Notes: generated from the letters alone by a model not told the origin. 40,803 nt of DNA from Acinetobacter brisouii (GCF_008993995.1 NZ_BKNN01000021.1:1-40803); one strand, 5' to 3'. Positions 7,783 to 19,086 are shown, numbered from the stretch's first letter. Translations and numbers: made by a program.

Positions 7783-10700
7783 TCAATGCTCATCATTTAG
7801 GGGAACATGCGATGAATTTGGACGTTTCCAAAATGACTTCACCCATGAACCAAAACGATCTAAATACACATACACCACAGGCGTTGTATACAAGGTTAAT
7901 AACTGGCTAAATACCAAACCACCACAAATCGCAATCCCGAGTGGGCGATGGAGTGCAGAGTTTGACCCTGTCTGAATAATTAATGGCAATGCACCAAAGA
8001 AAGCCGCCAATGTGGTCATGAGAATTGGGCGAAAACGCTTATCACAAGCTTTGGCAATCGCTTGCTCAGGCGCAAGATTCTGTTGTTTTTCTGCAGTTAA
8101 TGCAAAATCAATCATCAAAATCGCATTCTTTTTCACAATTCCGATCAACAAGAGAATCCCGATCAGGGCAATCACCGTGAGTTGTGTACCCGTCATCATC
8201 ATTAAGACCAATGCCCCCACACCTGCCGAAGGTAAAGTCGATAAAATCGTAATGGGATGAATCCAACTTTCGTACAGCATGCCTAGCAAGATATAAATCG
8301 TTGCTAAAGCAGCCAAAATCAGCCAAGGCATTTGTTTAACCAAAGTTTCAAATACCTGTGCTGTTCCTGCCATACTGCCATGAACTGTGTCTGGTAAACC
8401 AATTTTAACCATAGCCTGATCAATCGCCGTTTTGGCTTGCTCCAAAGACACACCATCTGCCAAGTTAAAGGCAATTGTGGTGGTCGCCATTTGCCCTTGA
8501 TGCGCCACAGATAATGGCGCAGTGCCATACTCTAAATGCGCAAAAGCTGAAATTGGAATAGATTGATTATCACTGGTTAACACATACAACTGCTTCAAGA
8601 CTTCAGGGTCTTGGGTATAATTGCTGTTCAATCCAATAATACTGTAATACTGATTCAACATTTGGTACTGCGTTGCAATTTGACGCTGACTAAAGGCGTT
8701 ATTGAGAAAAGTATCAATCTCATCGACATTTAAGCCATAACGCTGTGCAGCGGCACGATCAATCACCACTTTAACTTCCAGACCACCTGATTGTGCATCG
8801 CTATCCACACTGGTGAGTTGCGGCAATTGTTTTAAAGTTGCATAAACCTTTGGACTCCAGTCACGCAAGGTTTCCAAACTATCACTTTGCAAACTGTACT
8901 GATAAGTTGCGTTGGCACTACGACCACCCACACGCAAGTCCTGAGCAGGCATCAAAAATAATGACATTCCTGCCAACTTACTGTTTTGCATGGTAATACG
9001 GTTAGCGATTTGCATTGCCGATTCTTTACGCTGACTTTCATCCTTTAAGCGAATAAAGAAGTTCGCCGTATTGCGAGAACCAAAGCCACCACCGCCTGTA
9101 GAAGCAATGACGTACTGAATGTCTTTGTCTTTTTGCAATTTTTGGCTAATCGCTTTAAGTTGCGGTTCGATAGACTGGAAACTAGTCGCCTGATCCGCCC
9201 GTAACTGCCCCATTAACAAACCATTGTCTTGATCGGGAAATAATCCTTTTTCGACCACTTTATACAAGTAGACATTCCCAATGACTGTAATTAGTAGGGT
9301 CAGCATGGTCAGACGCTTGTGACGCATAATCACACTAAGGCTTCGCACGTAAGCATGATGTACTCGGTCTAGACACTTGCCCATCCATGCCATAAAACGG
9401 TTTTCTTTTTCATCGCCTGTTTCTTTCTTTAACAAACGTGAACATAGCATCGGTGTCAGCGTTAAAGATACAAACATCGACACCAACAATGCCACCGAAA
9501 GCGTTACTGCAAACTCACGAAACAGTCGCCCTAAAACACCACTCATTAACAGCAAAGGAATAAAAACGGCAATCAATGAAGCAGTCATCGATAAAACGGT
9601 AAAGCCGACTTCTTTACTGCCTTTCAGAGCAGCATCCATCGGGGTCATGCCTTCTTCAATATGCCGACTGATATTCTCCAGAACCACAATTGCATCATCA
9701 ACCACAAAACCTGTAGCGACAATCAATGCCATCATGGAGAGCGCATCAAGACTATAGCCCAGTACATACATCACCGCAAAAGTACTGACAATCGAAATAG
9801 GTAAAGTAATCGCAGGAATCAGTAATGCGTGCCCTTTCCTTAAGAAAATAAACACCACTGAAATGACCAAAAGAATCGCAATAATCAGGGTTTCTTCAGT
9901 CTCATGTAGGGCGCTACGAATGGTCAATGAACGGTCAATCGCCAAGGTAATTTGCGTACCTTTGGGTAACATTTCATTCAAAATAGGAATTTGCGTTTTA
10001 ATCGCATCAATCGTTTCAAGCATGTTTGCACCCGCCTGACGGGTCACTGCGATTGAAACAGATGGCTGATTATTAAAGTAACCTGCGGAATAAATATCCT
10101 GAATCGAGTCAGTGACCGAAGCAACATCATGCAAACGAACAGCGGCACCATTACGATAGGCCACAACCAAATCCTGATAATCTTTAGCTTTGGTCAACTG
10201 ACCATTGGCATCAATCCACCATGTATAGTTTTTGCCACTCAGCAAACCACGTGGTGAGTTGGTGGTGGCATTGTCTACTGCTGCACGAACCGTATCCAAA
10301 CTAATGCCATAACTGGTGAGCTGTTTCGGATCAAGATTAATCCGTACCGCAGGTAAAGCGCCACCTCTTAAAGAAACTTGACCAACACCCTGTACTTGTG
10401 CAATTTTTTGCTGCAACTTACTCGATGCCAAATCATATAATTGCCCACGATTTAGGGTATCGGATGTCAGTGCCAACATTAAAATCGGAGCATCGGACGG
10501 ATTCGCCTTACGATAAGTCGGCAAAGACTTCATACTGCTTGGTAACAGACTCCGTGCTGCATTAATCGCAGCTTGTACATCTCGTGCTGCACCATCAATA
10601 TCACGATTGAGGTCAAACTGCACAATCACATTGGTTGAACCCTGACTACTCGACGAGGTTAACTCTGTAATCCCTGCAATTTGCCCCATAGCACGTTCAA

Positions 10701-10899
10701 GTGGTGTTGCCACTGTAGCAGCCATGGTTTCAGGGCTTGCCCCCGCCAAACTGGCTTGTACCATAATGGTTGGGGTGTCAATTTGTGGTAAAGGTGCGAC
10801 AGGCAGCAAACGAAATGCCAATGCTCCCAACAAGGTCAGCGCCAAGCTGACCAAAATGGTGGCAATCGGTCTTAAAATAAAGACTTTCGACAGGTTCAT
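7783..10899 (-). CDS. mdtC: RND multidrug efflux permease, MdtC-like
   Basis: This 1038-residue protein is of normal length for a hydrophobe/amphiphile-efflux RND pump with 12 TM helices and two large periplasmic loops. The N-terminus [17 protein letters not shown] followed by [10 protein letters not shown] is typical of the MdtC/MuxC partner of heteromultimeric pumps. The proton-relay aspartates of TM4 are present (D401 and D402 in [20 protein letters not shown]), as is the TM10 lysine in [14 protein letters not shown]. Its ATG overlaps the stop of the preceding pump gene (ATGA, 10896-10899), implying translational coupling and co-assembly. Family knowledge suggests a B2C heterotrimer exporting bile salts, novobiocin or similar compounds; the actual substrates are unknown here. 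The symbol is by homology only. Confidence 0.9.
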   Translation of the reverse strand: MNLSKVFILRPIATILVSLALTLLGALAFRLLPVAPLPQIDTPTIMVQASLAGASPETMAATVATPLERAMGQIAGITELTSSSSQGSTNVIVQFDLNRDIDGAARDVQAAINAARSLLPSSMKSLPTYRKANPSDAPILMLALTSDTLNRGQLYDLASSKLQQKIAQVQGVGQVSLRGGALPAVRINLDPKQLTSYGISLDTVRAAVDNATTNSPRGLLSGKNYTWWIDANGQLTKAKDYQDLVVAYRNGAAVRLHDVASVTDSIQDIYSAGYFNNQPSVSIAVTRQAGANMLETIDAIKTQIPILNEMLPKGTQITLAIDRSLTIRSALHETEETLIIAILLVISVVFIFLRKGHALLIPAITLPISIVSTFAVMYVLGYSLDALSMMALIVATGFVVDDAIVVLENISRHIEEGMTPMDAALKGSKEVGFTVLSMTASLIAVFIPLLLMSGVLGRLFREFAVTLSVALLVSMFVSLTLTPMLCSRLLKKETGDEKENRFMAWMGKCLDRVHHAYVRSLSVIMRHKRLTMLTLLITVIGNVYLYKVVEKGLFPDQDNGLLMGQLRADQATSFQSIEPQLKAISQKLQKDKDIQYVIASTGGGGFGSRNTANFFIRLKDESQRKESAMQIANRITMQNSKLAGMSLFLMPAQDLRVGGRSANATYQYSLQSDSLETLRDWSPKVYATLKQLPQLTSVDSDAQSGGLEVKVVIDRAAAQRYGLNVDEIDTFLNNAFSQRQIATQYQMLNQYYSIIGLNSNYTQDPEVLKQLYVLTSDNQSIPISAFAHLEYGTAPLSVAHQGQMATTTIAFNLADGVSLEQAKTAIDQAMVKIGLPDTVHGSMAGTAQVFETLVKQMPWLILAALATIYILLGMLYESWIHPITILSTLPSAGVGALVLMMMTGTQLTVIALIGILLLIGIVKKNAILMIDFALTAEKQQNLAPEQAIAKACDKRFRPILMTTLAAFFGALPLIIQTGSNSALHRPLGIAICGGLVFSQLLTLYTTPVVYVYLDRFGSWVKSFWKRPNSSHVPLNDEH

Positions 10900-13800
10900 G
10901 AGACTGCCCCTGATTTTTTCCGATGCGCTAATTTCTCAAAAGCCAGATAAATCACAGGTGTGGTAAATAAAGTCAATAATTGGCTACAAATCAGACCACC
11001 AACGATCACTAGACCCAAAGGTTGGCGTAACTCTGCACCAGAACCAGAAGCAAGCATCAACGGTATAGCCCCGAGTAATGCCGCACAGGTGGTCATCAAG
11101 ATAGGGCGGAAACGTAACAAACATGCCTGATAAATTGCATCGTGAGCATTTTTCCCTTGGCGTTGTTCATCTAAAGCAAAGTCAATCAACATGATGGCAT
11201 TTTTCTTGACAATCCCGATCAGCAAAATAATCCCGATCAAGGCAATCAAGGTAAACTCAGTGCCTGTCAATTTCAGTGCCAACAGCGCACCAATCGCGGC
11301 AGATGGCAAAGTTGACAATACAGTAATCGGGTGAATCCAGCTTTCATACAGAATACCCAACACGATATACATGGTGATGACTGCCGCCAAAATGAGCCAT
11401 AATGTATTTTGGCTCGATGAGCTAAATGCTTCAAGTGAACCCTGATACTGTAGATTGACAGTATCTGGCATCTGAATTTTTTGTTTAACGTCATCAATCG
11501 CCTGACGTGCCTGTTCAATCGAGTAACCATCGGCAAGGTTAAATGAAACGGTTGCCGCAGGCGTTTGGTCACGGCGAGCATAGGTCAGATACCCTGGTTT
11601 TTCAGTCACTGTAATCAAGTTACTGAGTGGTACCATACTGCTGCTCGTGGTTGTGGTGGTACTCGTGGTTGAACTGCTTGTCGTTGAAGAAGTCGTTGTA
11701 GTTGAGCTGCTGCTCGAATCACTCGATGCTTTCAAATAAATATGAGAGAAAGCTGATGTATCCTGTTTGTACTCAGGTGGTACTTCAAGAACCACGCGAT
11801 ATTGGTTGGCTTGTGTATAAATCGTAGAAATAAGATGTTGACCAAATGCATTATACAAAGCGGTGTCAATATCACTGGCGGTTAAACCATAACGACTGGC
11901 TTCATCGCGATTAATTTCAACATAAGCCACTTTTGCCTGATTTTGCAGATTGGTATTCACATCTTTAAATTCTGCACGTTGCTTCAATGCATCAACAAAT
12001 TGTGGTACCCAATTTTCTAGATCTATTTGTTCGGCAGCATCTAAAGTAAGCTGATATTGACTTGGTGTAACTTGATCATCAACATTCAAATCTTGGCTTT
12101 TAATGGCATAAAGCTGAATGCCTGCGATTTTAGCGGCTCGCTCTTTGAGTCGAGCAATCACCACATCGGCTTTATCTCGTTCGCCAAAATCTTTCAGACT
12201 GATCTGCAAACGCCCCATATTTAAGGAGGTGTTATTGGTGGCATCGACCCCAACAATTGAGGCAATCGAGTCCACAGCAGGATCTTGCTGCAATGCAACA
12301 GTCAACGCTTGCTGACGTTTAACCATTTCACTATAAGAAACATCTTGCGATGCAAGGGTAATCCCTTGAATTTTCCCTGTGTCTTGCGCAGGGAAGAAAC
12401 CTTTAGGAATCCAAAGATATAATGCTGCCGTGATTACTAAGGAAATAATCGCAACCGCCAAGGTAAAAGGTTGATGATCCAGCACCCAGAGCAAACATTT
12501 TTCATAAAAATGCAGCAACTTATCAAAGCCACGACCAAAACCTTGTGCCAGCTTATTGTGCTTTTCCTCAGGAATATGTTTGAGCAAATATGCACTGAGC
12601 ATTGGGGTCAAGGTCAAAGACACAAACATCGACACCAAAATCGAAACGGCGAGCGTGATCGAAAACTCACGGAACAAACGCCCAATCACATCCCCCATAA
12701 ACAACAAAGGAATCAGAACGGCAATTAGGGAAATCGTCAGGGAAATAATGGTAAAACCAATTTCTTGCGAGCCTTTCAGGGCAGCAATCATAGGTTTTTC
12801 ACCTTCCTCAATATGCCGCTGAATGTTTTCCACCACCACAATCGCATCATCAATTACGAAACCTGTGGCAATGGTCAGTGCCATTAAAGTCAGGTTGTTA
12901 ATCGAGAAGCCTGCCAGATACATCACGCCAAATGTCCCTACGATTGACAAAGGAACCGCCAAACTTGGAATCAGTGTGGTTGCAAAGGTGCGTAAGAACA
13001 GGAATGACACCATCACCACCAAAGCAATCGCCAAAACCAATTCAAACTGAACATCGGAAATTGAAGCACGAATGGTATCGGTACGGTCAGATAACGTACT
13101 GATTTTTACTGCGCCTGGCAAACTGGCTTGAATTTCAGGTAATTTAGCGTTAATGGTATCGACAATCGAAACAACATTGGTACCCGGTTGACGCTGAATA
13201 TTGATAATAATGGCAGGTTTACCATTTGCCCAAGCCTGTTGATATTCATCTTGCGGCGCTTGTTCAATGGTTGCAACATCATGCAAATATAACGCCTGAC
13301 CATTTTCATACTTCAAAATCAGGTTACTGTATTCATCGGCATTTTGTAGCTGGTCATTGGCATCAATTGTCACTGAACGTTCAGGCCCGTCAAAACCACC
13401 TTTTGAGCCGTTGACATTGGCATCATTGATCACCGTATCAACATCATCAAGCGTTAAACCATGACTGGCAAGCGCTGCTGGATTGGCACGAATTCGTACC
13501 GCCTGCTGCTGACCCCCTGCCAGACTCACCAAACCCACTCCTGAAATTTGTGACAATTTCAAAGCTACGCGGGTGTTGATCAAATCTTGAACTTTGGTCA
13601 GCGGTAAGGTATCAGACGTCGCTGCCAAGGTCAGAATCGGGGTATCAGCAGGGTTGACCTTTTTATAGGTTGGAGGATTCGGTAAGTCACTTGGTAGCAA
13701 GGAGTTCGCTGCATTAATCGCCGCTTGAACTTCTTGCTCGGCAACATCCAAAGACGTATCGAGATTAAACTTTAAAGTAATCACCGATGCACCACCTGAA

Positions 13801-14051
13801 CTGGTGGAATACATCTGACTCAAACCTGCCATTTGCCCAAGTTGCCGTTCCAGTGGCGCAGTGACACTACTGGTCATCACTTCTGGCCCTGCACCTGGAA
13901 ACTGTGTTGTCACCTGAATCACAGGATAATCGACTTCAGGCAATGCTGAAATCGACAAGCTGCGATACGCCAATAGACCACTCAGGATCACCGCAATCAT
14001 CATAAGCATTGTGGCGATCGGTCTTTCAATAAATATGCGAGATGGATTCAT
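10896..14051 (-). CDS. mdtB: RND multidrug efflux permease, MdtB-like, with Ser/Thr-rich insertion
   Basis: A 1051-residue RND pump that begins [18 protein letters not shown] and [13 protein letters not shown], as MdtB/MuxB proteins do. TM4 aspartates D401/D402 ([20 protein letters not shown]) and the TM10 [14 protein letters not shown] lysines are present, so the proton relay looks complete. Residues 776-805, just before [10 protein letters not shown] in the second periplasmic loop, are a nearly pure Ser/Thr tract of 30 residues (one Asp). Other family members have only a short turn there. It lies between the membrane-fusion gene (3-base gap) and the MdtC-like pump (4-base overlap) and probably forms a mixed trimer with the latter. 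Confidence 0.9.
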   Translation of the reverse strand: MNPSRIFIERPIATMLMMIAVILSGLLAYRSLSISALPEVDYPVIQVTTQFPGAGPEVMTSSVTAPLERQLGQMAGLSQMYSTSSGGASVITLKFNLDTSLDVAEQEVQAAINAANSLLPSDLPNPPTYKKVNPADTPILTLAATSDTLPLTKVQDLINTRVALKLSQISGVGLVSLAGGQQQAVRIRANPAALASHGLTLDDVDTVINDANVNGSKGGFDGPERSVTIDANDQLQNADEYSNLILKYENGQALYLHDVATIEQAPQDEYQQAWANGKPAIIINIQRQPGTNVVSIVDTINAKLPEIQASLPGAVKISTLSDRTDTIRASISDVQFELVLAIALVVMVSFLFLRTFATTLIPSLAVPLSIVGTFGVMYLAGFSINNLTLMALTIATGFVIDDAIVVVENIQRHIEEGEKPMIAALKGSQEIGFTIISLTISLIAVLIPLLFMGDVIGRLFREFSITLAVSILVSMFVSLTLTPMLSAYLLKHIPEEKHNKLAQGFGRGFDKLLHFYEKCLLWVLDHQPFTLAVAIISLVITAALYLWIPKGFFPAQDTGKIQGITLASQDVSYSEMVKRQQALTVALQQDPAVDSIASIVGVDATNNTSLNMGRLQISLKDFGERDKADVVIARLKERAAKIAGIQLYAIKSQDLNVDDQVTPSQYQLTLDAAEQIDLENWVPQFVDALKQRAEFKDVNTNLQNQAKVAYVEINRDEASRYGLTASDIDTALYNAFGQHLISTIYTQANQYRVVLEVPPEYKQDTSAFSHIYLKASSDSSSSSTTTTSSTTSSSTTSTTTTTSSSMVPLSNLITVTEKPGYLTYARRDQTPAATVSFNLADGYSIEQARQAIDDVKQKIQMPDTVNLQYQGSLEAFSSSSQNTLWLILAAVITMYIVLGILYESWIHPITVLSTLPSAAIGALLALKLTGTEFTLIALIGIILLIGIVKKNAIMLIDFALDEQRQGKNAHDAIYQACLLRFRPILMTTCAALLGAIPLMLASGSGAELRQPLGLVIVGGLICSQLLTLFTTPVIYLAFEKLAHRKKSGAVS

Positions 14052-14054
14052 AAT

Positions 14055-15239
14055 TTATCTAGGGAAATGTCGGCCTTTGCTTGATGCATTATCTAAAACA
14101 CTCGTATCAACCTGTTGAGCTGTCACGATATTGACTTTAGAGCCATTACCTAACGAATCCACACCTGTTGTCACAACTTTTTGACCTGCTGTTACCCCAG
14201 AAAGAATCGCGGTTTTACCATCTTCAGTTTGTGGGCCAACTTTGACCATCACTTTATGTGCAACTGACTTTTGATCAATCACAAAGACATACTGACCTGC
14301 AGTACTGGCTTGTACTGCTGCACTCGGTACCACAATGGCGTTATTTAACTCACCTGTTTGTAATTTGACATTCACAAACTGGTTCGGGAACAATTTATTA
14401 TCGTCATTATTGAAGGTTGCTTTTAATTTCACTGTGCCTGTGGTCGAGTCGATTTCATTGCTAATCACGCCAACAGACCCTTCAGCCAATACAGTTTTAC
14501 CTTGCTGGTCATAGGCTTTTACAACAAGCTTGCCACCGTTACGAATCGGCTGAACCACTTCATCTAGTTTTGTCTGAGGAATACTAAACACCACCGCAAT
14601 TGGTTTAGTTTGAGTAATGGTTGCAATTGCGGTACTTGAATCTGTACTCACCAAGTTGCCGACATCGACACTGCGAATCCCAATATACCCTGAAATTGGC
14701 GCTTCAATACGACCATACTCAATATTGAGTTTAGCCGATGCAATTTGCCCAAGATCGGCTTTAATTGCCCCTTCATATTGCGCAGTTGTCGCTGTTTGAG
14801 TATCTAAATCTTGTTTAGCAATCGAATCTTGAGCATATAAGCGCTTGTAACGTGCCAAAGTCAGTTTGGCGCTATTCAGCTGTGCTTGGTCTTCTGCCAG
14901 TTGCCCCTGATATTGCTGTAAGGTTGCTTCGTAAGAACGCGTATCGACTTTTGCCAACAACTCGCCCTTTTGTACATACTGACCTTCTTTAAAATAAACT
15001 TCCTGTAAGTGACCTTCAATTCGGCTCGTCACTGAAACCGTCTGACTAGCCGTCACTGTACCGAGTGCAGATAAAATCACAGGGACATTGCTTTGACTGG
15101 CAGTTGCAACTTGTACTGAAGTCGTACTCTCTGGTGGGCCATTTCGTTTCTGAGCATTTTTGTTTTTAATGAAATAGGTAATCCCACCACCTATCAGTAT
15201 CAACAGACAGACCAATATCAAGAGTTTTTTGCGTTGCAT
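14055..15239 (-). CDS. mdtA: RND efflux periplasmic adaptor (membrane fusion protein), MdtA-like
   Basis: This is the first gene of the efflux operon, 394 residues. An N-terminal membrane anchor (KKLLILVCLLILIGGGITYF, ~residues 4-23) has no lipobox. The HlyD-type order follows: a lipoyl half-motif (GHLQEVYFKEGQYVQKGELLAKVD), a coiled-coil hairpin (~residues 100-160 with QLAEDQAQLNSAKLTLARYKRL), and the second lipoyl half (IEAPISGYIGIRSVDVGNLV). The beta-barrel and membrane-proximal domains complete it. This matches MdtA/MexA-type adaptors that join an RND pump to an OprM channel. No regulator gene of the BaeR, TetR or LysR kind is adjacent, so local control is not evident. Translation starts at the ATG at 15239; the upstream GAG is a weak ribosome site. 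Confidence 0.92.
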   Translation of the reverse strand: MQRKKLLILVCLLILIGGGITYFIKNKNAQKRNGPPESTTSVQVATASQSNVPVILSALGTVTASQTVSVTSRIEGHLQEVYFKEGQYVQKGELLAKVDTRSYEATLQQYQGQLAEDQAQLNSAKLTLARYKRLYAQDSIAKQDLDTQTATTAQYEGAIKADLGQIASAKLNIEYGRIEAPISGYIGIRSVDVGNLVSTDSSTAIATITQTKPIAVVFSIPQTKLDEVVQPIRNGGKLVVKAYDQQGKTVLAEGSVGVISNEIDSTTGTVKLKATFNNDDNKLFPNQFVNVKLQTGELNNAIVVPSAAVQASTAGQYVFVIDQKSVAHKVMVKVGPQTEDGKTAILSGVTAGQKVVTTGVDSLGNGSKVNIVTAQQVDTSVLDNASSKGRHFPR

Positions 15240-16009
15240 ACGACACTCAGCTTAAATTTTAAAAATGAATAACATAATGAGATATTGAATCTAGGAACCC
15301 ATTGCTTGTCATCGCAGTGTTTTACTCTGATTTTTAAAAAAACCATTTTGATTCGATTAAAATTCAACAAATTTTAAATAAGATCATATCTCATTTGTTT
15401 AAATCAAAAAGATATATAACAATTATTTACAGGATGCGACTATGCATCAGAAATATGAACCAAGAATGTAGGAATAGTTGAGCGTTTTCCATCATGTTAA
15501 TGACTGTATTTTGACCATTTTCCAACACAGTCACCCTATCATTTATTTTTTGCAGGGTATTTTTCAATTTTACCCATTTGGGTTATTCAGTTCACTCATC
15601 TGTTATGTTTTATTAAGTATTAAGATAGCAAGATCATATAACTGATTACTGAATTTGGTAACACGACCAAAACCTTATGAAATGGTATTTTACAAAATTT
15701 TTTGTGCTACTACCTTTAGAATTTAGCTATGGATTTAACTTTAGCGAGAATAGCTCATGACTGAGTATAGTTTGATTTTTCCATCGGAAGACTACGCTTC
15801 GCTACGTCTTGCGAAACAATGCTTCTCATCTTAGAAACATTGAGTTTCCGATAAACTTCACATTCAGTAATTTACGTTTTAGTTTGCACTATCGTCACAG
15901 CGTTAGAATTTTGGTTAGTGCAGAATGAATTATAAAAAATCGGTGCAAAATAAGCCGAAACCTTACAAATTTATGCAAGTTTTGCGACAAATAAAAAATT
16001 ACAGCAATT
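15240..16009. other. 770-bp gene-free region upstream of the efflux operon
   Basis: No ORF of useful length lies here on either strand. The first ~250 bases next to 15239 must hold the efflux operon promoter and leader, but I could not pick a convincing -10/-35 pair. The region is AT-rich except for a compact GC-richer inverted repeat at 15783-15852. Its size is unusual in this otherwise tightly packed window and leaves room for an unannotated small RNA or a decayed gene. Confidence 0.5.
15783..15852. repeat. Imperfect inverted repeat, possible dispersed element
   Basis: ATCGGAA (15783-15789) and TTTCCGAT (15845-15852) bound a 70-base block. It contains a second partly self-complementary core, GACTACGCTTCGCTACGTC, and the pair AATGCTTCT / AGAAACATT. 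Its GC content is higher than the sequence around it. It resembles a small palindromic intergenic repeat, but repetition elsewhere in the genome cannot be seen from this window. Confidence 0.4.
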
Positions 16010-16050
16010 AAAAAAGGGCTTACAAGCTATTGAAATTACTTGTAAACCCT
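16010..16050 (-). terminator. Terminator of tRNA-Val
   Basis: On the minus strand GGGTTTACAAG and CTTGTAAGCCC form an 11-bp stem with one G-T pair, followed by six T. It starts 11 bases after the tRNA CCA end. Confidence 0.85.
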
Positions 16051-16060
16051 TACTTTATCT

Positions 16061-16137
16061 TGGTAGGCATATCCAGACTCGAACTGGAGACCTCTACGAT
16101 GTCAACGTAGCGCTCTAACCAACTGAGCTATACGCCT
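16061..16137 (-). tRNA. tRNA-Val (anticodon GAC)
   Basis: The minus-strand sequence starts AGGCGTATAGCTCAGTTGG and ends in an encoded CCA, 77 bases in all. The acceptor stem pairs AGGCGTA with TATGCCT (one G-U). The D-arm is GCTCAGTTGGTTAGAGC and the anticodon stem is CTACG/CGTAG with loop TTGACAT, giving anticodon GAC. The T-arm is TCCAG-TTCGAGT-CTGGA. GAC reads GUC and GUU valine codons. It is a solitary tRNA gene between the efflux operon and tgpA, with its own promoter and terminator. Confidence 0.97.
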
Positions 16138-16148
16138 AAAGTGCCTGT

Positions 16149-16177
16149 ATAATATTCAGATTTAATTACCGTGACAA
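16149..16177 (-). promoter_or_regulatory. Promoter of tRNA-Val
   Basis: On the minus strand TTGTCA (16172-16177), a 17-base spacer and TATTAT (16149-16154) lie just upstream of the tRNA 5' end at 16137. Each hexamer matches consensus at 5 of 6 positions. The -35 lies inside the last codons of the tgpA-like gene. Confidence 0.7.
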
Positions 16178-18175
16178 GTCATTTCTATGTTTTTTCAAAA
16201 CAATCGAACACTCTTTAAGCAAAGAAGAAAACTCCAACCAAATTTTAGAATCAACCTGCTGTTTTTGCTGAAAAACGAGCTGCTGCTGAATCAAAACGAC
16301 ACGATGAAAAACTGACCGCTGCTCAATATTTAATTGTTGGCTTAAACGCAACATCCATTTTTGAAATGTTTCCGCAGACTGTTTTTGTAAACTTGAATCA
16401 AGTGTCTGATTAAATTTATAAATTATTTGCTCATAGGGTGTACGTTGTACTCGGTTTCTCCATAGAATGATCGCTATATATAGCAGTAATAAACTCAGTA
16501 TTGTCACAACCAATATCCAAAGTAGTTTGGCTTGTGAGTTGATCCCCCATTGCTTTAACCAGCTACGTTGTTGCTCAACATCATATCCAACCACCTTACT
16601 TTGCCATTGATAACTCGCATAATCACTCCAAACACGTAATTTATTCATGAATGACAAACGCTGATTCGTCAAGAAAGTTGTATTGGTCTGTTGACGTATT
16701 TGATTTGAATAATTCTGCATACCACCATCAATACGTTGTGGAGCAACTAGAGCTGTTGGATCTATTCTTTGCCAGTGTCGATTTATCCAAACCTCAGTCC
16801 ATGCATGGGCGTCCAGCTGACGAACTTCCCAACTTTGATGATCAGGCGCGGGTTGTCCCCCCTGATAACCAACAACAACGCGTGCTGGAATACCCGCAGC
16901 ACGCATAAGTACCACAAAGCTAGATGCAAAATGCTCACAGAAACCGACACGTGTCTGAAATAAAAATTGATCAACACGATCACCCTGTAATCGTCCAGGG
17001 CTTAAACTGTAGCTAAATTTATTCTCTCGATACCAACGTAATACAGATTGAATATATTGCTCAGGCTGCTGTCCACTTTCATTATATAATTGTTGCGCTA
17101 ATGCTTTACTCCGTGGATCTGTTTCAGGTAATCGTAAATTAATCTGTCGGATATAATTTGGTAAATCTGCATTTGGTGAGCTTGCTGAAATCCATGTCAG
17201 CGCAATAGGTTGAGTGGTTTGTACAGGACGGCGTGCAATAATACTTCCATCTTGTCGCAACACATAACGCCCACTCATAGGAATAGAATGTTCTAAGCCC
17301 ATAATCCAACGCTGCTCAGGATCAGCTTGTAAATAGATGTAATTAAAATGCCGTGCATTGGCTATTGGTACAGCCTGATCAAAGAGCCATTGTTGGTTTA
17401 CTTCACTGCTTCGCCATTTCTGCCCATCAAAATCATCTAACACCATGCCACGCCAATATAATGCTGAACGCGATGGCAAATGAGATACTGGTAAAACAAT
17501 CCGAAATGCCAGTGCATTAGATTGTGACAACTCAGCAATATCTCCTAATGAAAGTTGGTCTGTTACGCCTGTGACCGCTTTATTTTGGTCAGGTAATGGA
17601 ATATACCAAAGTGGTGGAAATCTAGGGAAAAATAAAAAAAGCACCATAAAAAATGGCATTGCAAATGCAATCGCTTTAAAAATATGTAATGTATCTGCCC
17701 ATAATTCTTTTTTATCAGGCAAGGTATGTTCTGTGAAATCTGCCTTTTGAATTGCATACAGCCCAAGTAATGAAATTATCACGCCAATGAAAATCAGAAC
17801 GGCCATATAAAATGCTTGACTATGTAAGAATAAACTTGCGAATACAAACAAAGCAAAGTTAAAACTCACTAAAGCATCGCGCTTATCTTTACTTTCCAAT
17901 GCCTTGCCATATAAACATAAGCTTAGAAACGAAACTCCAGCATCTATACCGAAAAATGTTCGATACTGTAAATAAATACACCCCAAGCCTAGAACAACAA
18001 AGCCTCCACGCAATACGACAGGCAAAACCAGTGAACGTTTGCCCCAAAACATACGTAGTGCAGCCAGCCAAATCACAGCATATGCAACCAGCAAACTGAT
18101 AGGCGCAAATGCAATTTGCGCAACCAAGATCACCAGTAAAACCCCCAAGACCAAAAGCTGAATTTGTTTATTCAT
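16166..18175 (-). CDS. tgpA: TgpA-type membrane transglutaminase
   Basis: 669 residues with five or six N-terminal TM helices (~1-190), a periplasmic transglutaminase-like core and a further TM helix near residue 550 before a cytoplasmic tail. The catalytic triad of the papain-like fold is in place: Cys413 in VGFCEHFASSFVVLMRAAGIPAR, His457 in DAHAWTEVW and Asp472 in RIDPTA. This is the architecture of Pseudomonas TgpA, an essential inner-membrane protein whose exact substrate is debated (cell-envelope related). It is the last gene of a moxR - DUF58 - tgpA cluster, two bases after the DUF58 stop, and the same trio occurs together in many proteobacteria. The MoxR ATPase is likely a chaperone for the set. 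Confidence 0.9.
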   Translation of the reverse strand: MNKQIQLLVLGVLLVILVAQIAFAPISLLVAYAVIWLAALRMFWGKRSLVLPVVLRGGFVVLGLGCIYLQYRTFFGIDAGVSFLSLCLYGKALESKDKRDALVSFNFALFVFASLFLHSQAFYMAVLIFIGVIISLLGLYAIQKADFTEHTLPDKKELWADTLHIFKAIAFAMPFFMVLFLFFPRFPPLWYIPLPDQNKAVTGVTDQLSLGDIAELSQSNALAFRIVLPVSHLPSRSALYWRGMVLDDFDGQKWRSSEVNQQWLFDQAVPIANARHFNYIYLQADPEQRWIMGLEHSIPMSGRYVLRQDGSIIARRPVQTTQPIALTWISASSPNADLPNYIRQINLRLPETDPRSKALAQQLYNESGQQPEQYIQSVLRWYRENKFSYSLSPGRLQGDRVDQFLFQTRVGFCEHFASSFVVLMRAAGIPARVVVGYQGGQPAPDHQSWEVRQLDAHAWTEVWINRHWQRIDPTALVAPQRIDGGMQNYSNQIRQQTNTTFLTNQRLSFMNKLRVWSDYASYQWQSKVVGYDVEQQRSWLKQWGINSQAKLLWILVVTILSLLLLYIAIILWRNRVQRTPYEQIIYKFNQTLDSSLQKQSAETFQKWMLRLSQQLNIEQRSVFHRVVLIQQQLVFQQKQQVDSKIWLEFSSLLKECSIVLKKHRNDLSR

Positions 18176-18177
18176 AT

Positions 18178-19086
18178 TTATGCCTGCGCTAAAAGCTTTT
18201 TCGCTTGCTGATACTGACGAACACCTGAGCCAACACCTAATTCCGCATGTGGCAATAACATGCCATAAGCTCGTTTTTCTTGCTCACATTGATCAACCAT
18301 TGCCATCATCATTGATAAGCGCACTTCATGCATAGCACTTGGCATTTTGGCATATTCAATCATTTGAATTTGGGCGTTCGGCTCTTGTTCAAAACGCTTC
18401 ACAAACCAACCTTGATCACGTGCAACATGCTTCCATGAAACACGCTGCAAGGTGTCACCCTCTACATAATTACGCAAATCATGAAATTCTTCTAAACTTT
18501 GCTGTTGATGCTGGTGACTCAGTTTACTTTCACCTGCAAGCGTCACAGGTTGTGGCGCAATCCAGACCTGATGCTGAAAATACAGATACGTCCAAGCGCG
18601 TACAACACCAAAAGGATAGGTCGCTATAATGCGACAGTGAGGTAATGGATAAAGCCCACGATGTTGTGGATGCAAGATGATTTGGACATCTTGGCTCACT
18701 TCTTTCATCAGAATACAGAGGATTTGCTCTTCTATCTGGATTCTTAAAAATCTGGGTGTCGCTTTCGTTTGATGTAATCGCAATCTTAAAATAAACGGTT
18801 GATTGACCTGCCCAACATCATCATCGCTCAACAATTCGATGTTCAGACCATGCAATTGTTTAAATGCCAAATAAAAACTCATGGCAAGTAAAGCACTCAC
18901 CAAAAAACATAAGCTCAATACCAAATTATTGGCATAATTGATCCCTGCAATAAAAGTAAGAACAATCAGTACGCCATATAAAATGCCATCACGATGCAAG
19001 AAGACTAAAATATCACGCTGCTTAATCCTCTTGGCAGTTTGCATTTGAAAGCGTTGACTCATCCACGCTAAAATTTTCTGACGCAC
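18178..19086 (-). CDS. DUF58 domain protein
   Basis: 302 residues starting at a GTG at 19086, supported by AAGGA seven bases upstream. Two adjacent TM helices (~residues 33-75) precede a mainly cytoplasmic part. The DUF58 signature is near residues 205-235: DLRNYVEGDTLQRVSWKHVARDQGWFVKRFEQE. DUF58 proteins have a von Willebrand-A-like fold and nearly always sit between moxR and a transglutaminase or other VWA gene, as here. The biochemical role is not established. Gap to tgpA is two bases; gap to moxR is ~107 bases, so the latter may be more loosely coupled. Confidence 0.88.
   Translation of the reverse strand: MRQKILAWMSQRFQMQTAKRIKQRDILVFLHRDGILYGVLIVLTFIAGINYANNLVLSLCFLVSALLAMSFYLAFKQLHGLNIELLSDDDVGQVNQPFILRLRLHQTKATPRFLRIQIEEQILCILMKEVSQDVQIILHPQHRGLYPLPHCRIIATYPFGVVRAWTYLYFQHQVWIAPQPVTLAGESKLSHQHQQQSLEEFHDLRNYVEGDTLQRVSWKHVARDQGWFVKRFEQEPNAQIQMIEYAKMPSAMHEVRLSMMMAMVDQCEQEKRAYGMLLPHAELGVGSGVRQYQQAKKLLAQA

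Noticed and set aside
16061-16137. tRNA-Val as a phage or island attachment site
   Set aside because: No integrase gene and no repeated tRNA 3' end nearby; flanks are core genes with their own promoter and terminator.
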